From NCBI GenBank assembly GCA_012800625.1, contig JAAZIY010000090.1, positions 1 to 5,879 of the forward strand: a DNA stretch of 5,879 nt, in the 5' to 3' direction. The translations under genes were made by a program, and so were the position numbers. The DNA comes from Lentisphaerota bacterium. Its GTDB lineage: Bacteria > Verrucomicrobiota > Lentisphaeria > Oligosphaerales > Oligosphaeraceae. The notes beneath the pieces are model-generated. The model did no database searches and was not told the origin of the DNA. It worked only from the letters and a program-made list of their open reading frames with translations. Shown here in pieces: positions 1 through 5,879 of this stretch (positions within the stretch are counted from its first letter, which is position 1; each line of letters begins with the position of its first letter).

Positions 1-298
1 CATTGGCGCAGTAGACCACTTTTTGATCTGCGGCCAGGAAGGGCTGCGACCAGCTGTCCAGGGCAATTCCCGGCGTGCGGCTATGCGCGATGCCGACGTT
101 GCCCGGCAGGTTTTCGGCCTCGGTATGGCGGCGCAGCCTTTGGCAGTCGCCACAAACCTTGGCCAGGTATATTTTACCCTCATGCATGGTGGCGATGCCG
201 GAATAGTGGCCGCTGTCAAAACCCTCCTGAGCCTCCAGCATGCGCAGCAAAAGCGGCGCAGCCTTCTGTTCGCCGACATATGCGGCCATGGTACACAT
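1..298 (-). CDS. Class II glutamine amidotransferase, GlmS-like N-terminus (partial, 3' end outside window)
   Basis: Ninety-nine codons from the N-terminus, cut by the window edge. The protein starts MCTMAAYVGEQKAAPLLLRM. C2 would become the catalytic N-terminal cysteine of a class II (Ntn-type) glutamine amidotransferase after methionine removal. Further landmarks follow the glutaminase domain of glucosamine-6-phosphate synthase: SGIAT (33-37) for the usual SAGIA, GIAHSR (69-74) for GIAHTR, and CAN at 97-99 with a following codon that starts with G, fitting the oxyanion-hole Asn-Gly. R74, N99 and G100 fall at the same numbers as in E. coli GlmS counted with Met. The loop after R74 is unusual: TPG replaces the WATHG of GlmS, and CGDC (49-52) is also atypical. 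The domain would release ammonia from glutamine for an acceptor bound by a C-terminal domain not seen here. It could be a GlmS paralogue with SIS domains or another amidotransferase. The gene lies 24 bases after the amidohydrolase stop, so the two are probably co-transcribed. Confidence 0.85.
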   Translation of the reverse strand, partial: MCTMAAYVGEQKAAPLLLRMLEAQEGFDSGHYSGIATMHEGKIYLAKVCGDCQRLRRHTEAENLPGNVGIAHSRTPGIALDSWSQPFLAADQKVVYCAN

Positions 299-305
299 AG
301 ATACT

Positions 306-310
306 CTCCC
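306..310 (-). promoter_or_regulatory. Ribosome binding site of the glutamine amidotransferase gene
   Basis: GGGAG on the minus strand lies 7 bases before the ATG at 298. It confirms this start, which places Cys at residue 2. The next in-frame ATG (289) would remove the catalytic cysteine. Confidence 0.8.
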
Positions 311-322
311 AGAGGACGGCGC

Positions 323-1129
323 TTATAATTTGATGCCCAGATACGGGGCGATGTTGCCGCCGAACACCGCCGACTGGAACTGTTCGGGAATGAGCATACT
401 ATAGTATTTCTGCGCCTCGACGATGATGTCCGGTCGGCTAATATAGGCATCGGAGCCGAGCATGAGCTTGTCGCGACTGTCTATGCTGCCATAGCAGTAC
501 TTGAAGACGAGCAGCTCCTGCAGTTGTTCGGCGCTTACACTGCCCCAGTTGCCGTTGCCGCCCAGGTCGGCAAAGATATTGGCGGTGGTCCTGGTCATCT
601 CGGCGCCTTCCTGTCTGAAGATACTGGTACCCATATGCGCCATGATGACCGGGAGGCGGGGAAAAGCCCGGGCCACGCGGTCCAGAGTCAAAGGATGCAT
701 GTTGCGCAGCAGCGGACGCCTGAAGTCGGGCTTGGCCTGGTTCGGGCCGCAGCGGTAAAGCCCGGTGTGAAACAGGGTCGGCAGACCCAGTTCCTCGATT
801 TTCTCGTAGATGGGCATATAGAAGTCATGGTCGTACTCATACCAGGGCACGATAAACTTAAAGCCGCGGAAGCCCTGCTCGGCCAGGCGCTCGACCAGGC
901 CGGCCTCGCCGGCCTCGCGGCCCAGGTCTATCCAGGCGAAAGGCACAATCCAGTCGGGATATTGCCTGGCGATGCGCAGGCTGGCGGCATTGCCGGGATA
1001 TTTTCCCTTCCGGCTCCAGTCCCCCCCGCTGATGCAGGCGATGGTGCCGCTTTCCTCCAAAGTGGCGACAAACTGCCTTACCGCCTGCGGATCGTCCGTG
1101 TCGCTGTGTACATGATGGTCGATTTTCAT
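323..1129 (-). CDS. Amidohydrolase_2-type metal-dependent hydrolase (TIM barrel)
   Basis: A 268-residue protein without a signal peptide, so probably cytoplasmic. It opens with MKIDHHVHSD, the metal-binding H-x-H of strand 1 (H6, H8). The other expected ligands of the amidohydrolase superfamily are in order: H121 in LFHTG, H165 in VIMAHMG, and D227 in MLGSDA, the usual acid or base and metal ligand. GFRGFKF (87-92) and the C-terminal GGNIAPYLGI are also typical of PF04909. Family members include lactonases, decarboxylases and other hydrolases of carboxylated ring compounds or sugar acids; the substrate here cannot be told. The length is close to the shorter members of the family. I chose the ATG at 1129 because it has AGGA 6 bases upstream and begins just before the H-x-H strand. 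An in-frame GTG at 1165 would add 12 unconserved residues and has no good ribosome site. The next gene starts 24 bases after its stop. It is visibly richer in G+C than the two genes upstream. Confidence 0.9.
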   Translation of the reverse strand: MKIDHHVHSDTDDPQAVRQFVATLEESGTIACISGGDWSRKGKYPGNAASLRIARQYPDWIVPFAWIDLGREAGEAGLVERLAEQGFRGFKFIVPWYEYDHDFYMPIYEKIEELGLPTLFHTGLYRCGPNQAKPDFRRPLLRNMHPLTLDRVARAFPRLPVIMAHMGTSIFRQEGAEMTRTTANIFADLGGNGNWGSVSAEQLQELLVFKYCYGSIDSRDKLMLGSDAYISRPDIIVEAQKYYSMLIPEQFQSAVFGGNIAPYLGIKL

Positions 1130-1135
1130 AATGTG

Positions 1136-1139
1136 TCCT
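1136..1139 (-). promoter_or_regulatory. Ribosome binding site deciding the amidohydrolase start
   Basis: AGGA on the minus strand sits 6 bases before the ATG at 1129. It favours this start over the upstream in-frame GTG at 1165, which is preceded by no purine-rich site. Confidence 0.75.
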
Positions 1140-1177
1140 GGGATATCTTGGCATCCAGAAAACACGGCGTTGATTCT

Positions 1178-1219
1178 TTAAGTGTTCATTTGTGGCTCTT
1201 AGTATATTTTAGTGGTTCA
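1178..1219. repeat. Imperfect direct repeat pair in the intergenic gap
   Basis: Plus-strand copies are TTAAGTGTTCA at 1178-1188 and TTTAGTGGTTCA at 1208-1219. They differ by one substitution and one inserted base, and their starts are 30 bases apart, close to three turns of B-DNA. Such spacing suits a paired binding site for a regulator, but with only two short copies chance is a real alternative. Confidence 0.3.
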
Positions 1220-1223
1220 AAGT

Positions 1224-3116
1224 CTATTTATCTTCGCGCAAAACATGTTTGGGGCTAGTATAGACTATGGGTTTCAAGGGTGCACCGAGCCTGACATTAT
1301 GGTCTTCTACCACTTGGTGCAATCTGATCTGCCAGATTTCATCTTTCGCGCTTGCTTCTCTGCTGGCTTTCAGGAATTGCACTCCGGTGAATTGCGGCTT
1401 GTTGTCTACGACTTTTCCTTTCTCATCAATAAGTTGTACCGCTACTGGCTCCCCCATGGAGGCTCCTACTCTAATAGCAACTTCTCTCAATTCGGCAGGC
1501 ACCAGAAAATATAGCTCACTAGCGCTTCTAAACAGGGGCAGTCCAGTGCTGGCGGAAAAGCCCCAGCCGGCAGCGGATGAATTGACGACGACGGCATGTC
1601 CGCCAGTTTTATAGCTAAAGGTATAAACACCGCTGCCTTTGGGTTTGAATGTATAGGTGTAGTCTGGTTCAGTGATGGTAAAGTGACTGTGTTCGGTGCC
1701 ATTGGAGTCGCGAATAATCACAGGCATATTGATGCTGCCTCTAGATTTCCAAGCCACTTTGAAGTTGATATTGACGGTTTCACCTGCCTTGGCATATTGT
1801 ATCAATTCCACCCCGCCGCGGGTCTGAACTGTGTTTCCAAACTCGGCCTCATTACTGATGGGGAGCAAGCCGCGGGTTTTCAAGGGCAGGCTTTTGAAGG
1901 AACGGAATTCCGGGTTGCTACGGTGCTGGGCGTAGAGAGGCTTAAAGTCAACCTGCCTTTGCTGCCCCGAACCGTCTTGCAAAGTGATGCTACCAGCAAA
2001 GGGCAAGATACCAGCCATTCCCATGGGCATAACCTCGAAAACTGGCTGTGTCAAAGCCTGCTTGATGAGCAGATTTCCGAAATCCACTCCGTCAAAATCA
2101 TCCATCTGGCTGGAGGCTAAAACAATCGGGGCGGCTTTATTATTGAGGTTGTCAACCACGCAGTCGCGAAAGCTCAGCCTAACTCCGCCAACTCGTTGCT
2201 GATAAAGCGCCAGGGAGCGCCGGCCTGGCGGCGAGGAGAAACTGCAAGCCTCAAAGCTGATACTGCCCTGCAAAGGCTTCTCCTCCGCGTTTCCAGCCGC
2301 AGAGCAGGCCAGCGCACCGCTGTTGTTGTAAACTCGACAATCGCGAAAAACTATAGAAATGGGTTTTTCCAAGGCACAGATACCAATCAAGATGCCGTTG
2401 GCGTCATTTTCATAAATGTCACAGTTCTCAACCACACAATTGATCAGGTAGTCTTTGCTGTGGTTTGGCTCGAAATCTATGCCGGCCTGTGGTGGTGTGC
2501 CCGCTGTGCCCGTCAAAGTGCAGTTTTTTATCAGCAGGTTCTCTGCGCTGATCACACTGATACCCTGACGGTGATGATCAGCTATGAACAAGTTCTCCAG
2601 AAGAACATTTTTACAGCCTCTGCTGCCCAGATAGACGCCGTCGCCGCCGCTGGACAAAATGCTCAAGTCTTTAATCACTATATCATCGGAGCCATACAAG
2701 GCGATGGCATGTCTCCACTCGGAGTGTTCATAGCGGCTTTCATCTTGGTAGTCCTTCTTGTTCATCTTCAGGACAGCCTTGCCCTCTCCGCGCATAATGA
2801 GGTTTTTGACGTTTCGGATGCTGAAAAGAAAGTCGCCCTTGCCCAAAAAGGCTCCTGGTTTGGCACGCACCACTACCTTGTCGGCAAAGACCAGTTCCAG
2901 ATTGCTGCGCAAATTGATGGTCTCCACCAGATATTCAAAGCCGGGATCGTCAACTATGACCGTTTTTGCGCCTGAGTCAATGGCACTTTGCATGGCCGCA
3001 GTGGCGTCATCCTTATGCGGTTTGAAGTCGCTGACCTTGACGGTTTGCGCCATAATTGTCGAAACAAGTCCCAGGCTAAGCGTAAGTCCCAGAGCCAAGC
3101 CCCATATTTTTTTCAT
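1224..3116 (-). CDS. Secreted right-handed parallel beta-helix protein, pectate-lyase-like
   Basis: A 630-residue exported protein. Residues 1-23 form a signal peptide, likely cut after STIMA. Residues about 27-100 match the N-terminal cap and first strands of Pectate_lyase_3-type beta-helix proteins (VSDFKPHKDDATAAMQSAID, then RSNLELVFADKVVVRAK). Rungs follow from about 100 to 355, marked by repeated hydrophobic-x-N/D-hydrophobic turns at V103, L151, L176, C199, C232, C260, C291, C319 and L349. Short motifs common in this superfamily are GGDGVYLG (157-164), HHRQGISV (181-188) and AGIDFEPN (211-218). Residues about 400-620 form a separate beta-rich domain, perhaps a galactose-binding-like fold. 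The GH28 polygalacturonase motifs (NTD, GHG, RIK) are absent, so a lyase, another hydrolase or a binding role are all possible. It sits between the DUF4838 gene and the amidohydrolase gene. The stop is TAG. The fold is confident; the activity is unknown. Confidence 0.88.
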   Translation of the reverse strand: MKKIWGLALGLTLSLGLVSTIMAQTVKVSDFKPHKDDATAAMQSAIDSGAKTVIVDDPGFEYLVETINLRSNLELVFADKVVVRAKPGAFLGKGDFLFSIRNVKNLIMRGEGKAVLKMNKKDYQDESRYEHSEWRHAIALYGSDDIVIKDLSILSSGGDGVYLGSRGCKNVLLENLFIADHHRQGISVISAENLLIKNCTLTGTAGTPPQAGIDFEPNHSKDYLINCVVENCDIYENDANGILIGICALEKPISIVFRDCRVYNNSGALACSAAGNAEEKPLQGSISFEACSFSSPPGRRSLALYQQRVGGVRLSFRDCVVDNLNNKAAPIVLASSQMDDFDGVDFGNLLIKQALTQPVFEVMPMGMAGILPFAGSITLQDGSGQQRQVDFKPLYAQHRSNPEFRSFKSLPLKTRGLLPISNEAEFGNTVQTRGGVELIQYAKAGETVNINFKVAWKSRGSINMPVIIRDSNGTEHSHFTITEPDYTYTFKPKGSGVYTFSYKTGGHAVVVNSSAAGWGFSASTGLPLFRSASELYFLVPAELREVAIRVGASMGEPVAVQLIDEKGKVVDNKPQFTGVQFLKASREASAKDEIWQIRLHQVVEDHNVRLGAPLKPIVYTSPKHVLREDK

Positions 3117-3124
3117 CTCGCAAA

Positions 3125-3130
3125 CTCCCT
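3125..3130 (-). promoter_or_regulatory. Ribosome binding site of the beta-helix gene
   Basis: AGGGAG on the minus strand lies 8 bases before the ATG at 3116. It falls in the 39-base gap after the DUF4838 stop. That gap holds no hairpin or promoter I can recognise, only a short AAACGTTT palindrome at 3137-3144, which supports translation from one shared message. Confidence 0.75.
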
Positions 3131-3155
3131 TTATTGAAACGTTTTGACGCCCGAT

Positions 3156-5864
3156 TCAGCGCATTTCTTCAACCGTGACATTTTTCACCCTGGCGTTTGA
3201 GCCTTCCGGCATATTCACACCCACAGCAAAAACCGCGATTGACTTAGCCTCGCGGCGAATTTTAAGGTCACTTTGAAACTGGTTCCAGTCACAGTCTTCC
3301 TTAATAATGATTCCACTGTAAGTCAGTGTTTTCCCTGCCGCGCTCACATGTCTTAGGACCAGCCAGAACTCGCCTTTGCCCAGGTTTTCAGCGACTATAT
3401 CGCCCTTCAGCCTGAAGGTTTTGCCTCCAGGCTCTTCCACTGGCAATGCGACAATGCTTTTAAGCCAGGAGTTTTCCTTGCCCAAGTCCGGTCTGCCAAT
3501 GATTTTCAGAGCCATTTCGCCGTTTTCAATTTCTTTGCTGGCATATGCCCTAGGGGCAGGAAAGTCAACCGCCATCACATTTCCGCTTCCAATTCTTTCG
3601 TAGCGTATAAATGAAGGCCTCCAAAGGCCGCCTTTGCCGCTTTTGTTTTCCACCAGAGCGGTGATTTGATTGTCCTGCCCAAACTTCACCAATTCTGTTA
3701 CATCATATTCCTGCGGCTCTTTCCAGCTGTTGGGATTCACCTTGCTGTCGTAAACTAGGCTGCCGGCCTCCTTGCCGTTGACCCAGAACCAGCCCGACTC
3801 ATCTACGGCACCAAGGCGCAGGATGACTTTTTGCCCTGCCTGGGTCTCTGGCAGCTCAACCTTGGTGCGGTACCAGGCGAAGTTGTATTCCAACACATCC
3901 TGGTCTTCGAGAAAGCTCCAAGTGGAAATGGGCTTCCAGTCTGTGTCATTAAAGTCGGCCTGAAAGTAACCTAGTTCTCTGCCCTCTGTGGAGCCGGCAA
4001 TCTTGAGTTTCCAGGTTTCAGGCAATGCGGTGGAGTTCTCCAGGCTCATGTCCAGCAATTTCCAGGCATGTGCCTCCAGTACTCCTCCACGCGTGAACCT
4101 TTTCAGGTCCGCCGCCAGAGCCGGGATTTGCTCCCTGAAGTCCTTTACCACCTGCAATGTTCTCTGCCGTACCAGGTTGTCATTATTCTGATTGGCGAAG
4201 ATCGCCGAGCTTTGTGCGCATAGCCTGGCGTGCTCGTAACCTTGGCGTATAAAGGCTACTCTCTGAGCTGCGTCAGGCTCGCCTTTCGCTTTAAGCTCAG
4301 CCTCTTCGAGAAATTTCAGGGCCGGCTCAAAGACCTTGTCAGGGAAGAGCAGATGCGCGATCCCTGTATAGAAATTTCCGAAAATAAACCATTTGCGCTC
4401 GCTCTTGGTCTCATGCACTTGGTTGAAGTGCTCGGCGTTGTCCATGCAATACTTCTCCCAATAGTCAAAATACCTGCGCATGGCCTCTGCTCCGGCGCCA
4501 AAGCCTGAACAGTACTCCTGCAAGAGTTCAGACACCGGTCTTTGCGGGTCCACCACCAGGCGGTTCATGACATAGAGGTTGGGCCCCAGCGTGGCCCAGG
4601 AGAGGTTCGGCCCGTCTATATCCAATCCCAGCATGCCGTTGTTGTAAGCCAGCTTGAACTGCTGTGCGTATTGATGGTAAAAGAGCTCAGGCATGGCATA
4701 GCTGCTAAGCATAAAGTTGGGGCGCATATACAGGGATGCGCCGGAGTCGCCCCAGGCCTTGATCTCGTCTTCCACCAGCTGCTGATATTTTTCCGTGCGC
4801 GGGAAAGGCAAGTCATCGACAAAGCCGACCACGATATTTTTGTTCAGCTTGGTGTTTCTGGGGGCGTAAACATAGTTCATGTAGGCGTAGGCGCCCACCT
4901 GCACCTCCGGATTAATCTCAGCAGCCATTTCCCAGAGGCGCTTGTAAAACTTGGCGTAGCGCTCGCCAACGTTGCGTTGACTAGCATACAGCATGCTGGG
5001 CCAGCGCCAGTCGCCCCCGTCCCAAGCCTTGCACTGGTCACATTGACAGCGGCCATAGGCATCGTTTTCCTTGGCGTTAACCGCCAGTTTGGTATAACCG
5101 GAGTCGCGCCAGTTGTCAATTATTTGCTGATGGAAGGCAGGATTTGAAACGCACATAGATGCATAGCGGTCATTAAGCCTGCGCCCCTGCGAGTCCATTT
5201 CAAAGTATTCAGGGTGCTGCGGACCATAAACCTTGTACCAATTGATAAAGGCATGCCCCTGGCTGGGACAGCCTGCAAAGCGAATATACTTGGAGGTGTC
5301 CGCCCTAAGCATACGGCGGTTCCAACGCCAATCATAGCGCCTCACATAGGCAAATTGCAGAGGCGGCTCCCAGCTAAGATCGTAGCTGCCGGATTCTATG
5401 GTTTCTTTTGTCGGTATAAGCTCGCCAAGCTCGTCAGGCCAGAGCCAGCGCACGCCTAGCTCTCTTTCGGCCCATTCATAGACGGCAAACAGGGTGCCGG
5501 CAGCAGTGCGCAGTTTTTCCACCTCCCCGGCACCGTCTCTTCCTGCCAAGGCCAGACTGTCAGCGCTGCTAAGGATGCGAAAGCCGCAGAGAGGCAAGTC
5601 AGCAAGCTCGAGCTTGGCGGCTCTCCCCAGCAATATTTTTTTTCTATCCTTGTTTGCTTGACGGGAATCGACTATGGCCAGTCTGCAGCCAGAGGCTTTC
5701 TCTATGATGTAGGCCAGCTCTTCAGCCGCGTACTTTTCCACTGACCTAGGGTTTTGGGGAATGACTATATCAGCCTGTGCAAGGCCGTCTTTGACCAGCT
5801 CCCAAGCCAATAGTTGTGTGACGCTGCAACACAGAAGTAAAAACAACAGGATTTTTTTTCTCAT
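3156..5864 (-). CDS. Secreted DUF4838 family protein, glycosidase-like, with C-terminal beta-sandwich domains
   Basis: A 902-residue exported protein. Residues 1-20 form a signal peptide (MRKK, a hydrophobic run, then a likely cut after QLLA). Residues about 25-155 resemble the non-catalytic N-terminal domain of alpha-glucuronidases and GH20 enzymes, with the typical helix SVEKYAAEELAYII and the strand KKILLGRA. YEWAERELGVRWLWPDE (129-145) leads into the DUF4838 core, about 165-470. This core holds a C-x-C-x-x-C cluster (C273, C275, C278) just after E266 and D268, and acidic pairs at D350/D351 and D415/D417. A helical stretch covers about 470-610. Residues about 615-758 look like the galactose-binding-like domain of GH2 enzymes (FNDTDWKPI, GWFWVNGKEAGS, YDVTELVK). 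A second beta-sandwich, possibly carbohydrate binding, fills about 762-900. DUF4838 proteins are thought to act on glycans, but the reaction and substrate are unknown and no catalytic residue can be assigned with certainty. The next gene starts 39 bases downstream, so the pair is probably co-transcribed. The family call is firm; the function is inferred. Confidence 0.9.
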   Translation of the reverse strand: MRKKILLFLLLCCSVTQLLAWELVKDGLAQADIVIPQNPRSVEKYAAEELAYIIEKASGCRLAIVDSRQANKDRKKILLGRAAKLELADLPLCGFRILSSADSLALAGRDGAGEVEKLRTAAGTLFAVYEWAERELGVRWLWPDELGELIPTKETIESGSYDLSWEPPLQFAYVRRYDWRWNRRMLRADTSKYIRFAGCPSQGHAFINWYKVYGPQHPEYFEMDSQGRRLNDRYASMCVSNPAFHQQIIDNWRDSGYTKLAVNAKENDAYGRCQCDQCKAWDGGDWRWPSMLYASQRNVGERYAKFYKRLWEMAAEINPEVQVGAYAYMNYVYAPRNTKLNKNIVVGFVDDLPFPRTEKYQQLVEDEIKAWGDSGASLYMRPNFMLSSYAMPELFYHQYAQQFKLAYNNGMLGLDIDGPNLSWATLGPNLYVMNRLVVDPQRPVSELLQEYCSGFGAGAEAMRRYFDYWEKYCMDNAEHFNQVHETKSERKWFIFGNFYTGIAHLLFPDKVFEPALKFLEEAELKAKGEPDAAQRVAFIRQGYEHARLCAQSSAIFANQNNDNLVRQRTLQVVKDFREQIPALAADLKRFTRGGVLEAHAWKLLDMSLENSTALPETWKLKIAGSTEGRELGYFQADFNDTDWKPISTWSFLEDQDVLEYNFAWYRTKVELPETQAGQKVILRLGAVDESGWFWVNGKEAGSLVYDSKVNPNSWKEPQEYDVTELVKFGQDNQITALVENKSGKGGLWRPSFIRYERIGSGNVMAVDFPAPRAYASKEIENGEMALKIIGRPDLGKENSWLKSIVALPVEEPGGKTFRLKGDIVAENLGKGEFWLVLRHVSAAGKTLTYSGIIIKEDCDWNQFQSDLKIRREAKSIAVFAVGVNMPEGSNARVKNVTVEEMR

Positions 5865-5874
5865 GAACCGATTA

Positions 5875-5878
5875 CTCC
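5875..5878 (-). promoter_or_regulatory. Probable ribosome binding site of the DUF4838 gene
   Basis: GGAG on the minus strand lies 10 bases before the ATG at 5864. The spacing is long, but this ATG is followed directly by a good signal peptide, so the start is well supported. The window ends one base upstream of this site, so any promoter lies outside. Confidence 0.5.
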
Positions 5879-5879
5879 G

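Larger units (their letters stand above)
1130..1223 (-). other. Gap between the beta-helix and amidohydrolase genes, possible regulatory region
   Basis: This is the longest non-coding stretch in the window. It is A+T-rich in the half next to the beta-helix stop (about 1170-1223). I see no stable hairpin followed by a T run, so no terminator is supported. Hexamers resembling TATACT or TAAAAT occur on the minus strand near 1200-1212, but no matching -35 box stands at 16-18 bases, so a promoter is only possible. An imperfect direct repeat lies inside it. Confidence 0.4.

Noticed and set aside
23..328. Plus-strand open frame of 101 codons at the left edge
   Set aside because: The minus strand encodes a recognisable amidotransferase N-terminus with a ribosome site over the same bases.
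1241..1250. Perfect 10-base palindrome AAACATGTTT near the end of the beta-helix gene
   Set aside because: It lies inside coding sequence, has no T run after it and no second copy that I noticed, so neither a terminator nor an operator is supported.
524..1258. Long plus-strand open frame of 244 codons opposite the amidohydrolase
   Set aside because: It mirrors a G+C-rich gene whose metal-ligand motifs are all intact on the minus strand; its own translation shows no domain and no convincing ribosome site.
2196..2975. Plus-strand open frame of 259 codons opposite the beta-helix gene
   Set aside because: The minus-strand protein has a signal peptide and regular rungs across this whole stretch, so the plus frame is a by-product of its codon pattern.
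4542..5147. Plus-strand open frame of 201 codons opposite the DUF4838 gene
   Set aside because: It is antisense to the conserved core including the C-x-C-x-x-C cluster; the histidine- and valine-rich translation looks like no known family.
5828..5834. Possible lipoprotein signal (LLLCCS) in the DUF4838 protein
   Set aside because: The residues before C12 and C13 do not match a normal lipobox, which wants a small residue at -1, and a good signal peptidase I site follows at LLA.

Overview
All supportable genes lie on the minus strand and read from right to left. In transcription order they are: a large secreted DUF4838 protein (5864-3156), a secreted right-handed beta-helix protein (3116-1224), a cytoplasmic TIM-barrel amidohydrolase of the Amidohydrolase_2 type (1129-323), and the first 99 codons of a class II glutamine amidotransferase resembling the N-terminus of GlmS (298-1, cut by the window edge). 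The two outer genes are complete, start with clear signal peptides and are 39 bases apart. The last two are 24 bases apart and the junction carries a good ribosome binding site. A 93-base gap separates the two pairs. It has no obvious terminator hairpin, so one four-gene transcript is possible, but base composition changes across it.

Organism: DUF4838 proteins with an alpha-glucuronidase-like N-terminus, secreted beta-helix proteins and Amidohydrolase_2 enzymes occurring together are typical of polysaccharide-degrading members of the PVC group, above all Lentisphaerota (Victivallis-like), with Planctomycetota, Verrucomicrobiota or Bacteroidota as alternatives. This is an inference from gene content and style, because the window has no phylogenetic marker. 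There are no tRNAs, rRNAs, mobile elements, CRISPR arrays or integrases.

How the genes may work together: the exported pair looks like part of a glycan-processing locus. The DUF4838 protein would bind or cleave a glycan through its glycosidase-like core and C-terminal beta-sandwiches, and the beta-helix protein would bind or cut a polyanionic or uronate-rich polymer. The two cytoplasmic proteins would fit later small-molecule steps, with a hydrolase or lactonase and a glutamine-dependent amino transfer possibly to a sugar phosphate. None of the substrates can be read from the sequence. The points most worth a second look are the altered glutamine-site loop in the amidotransferase, a five-rung cysteine ladder inside the beta-helix protein, a C-x-C-x-x-C cluster beside acidic residues in the DUF4838 protein, and the compositional step between the two gene pairs. 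I did not find a clearly new system.
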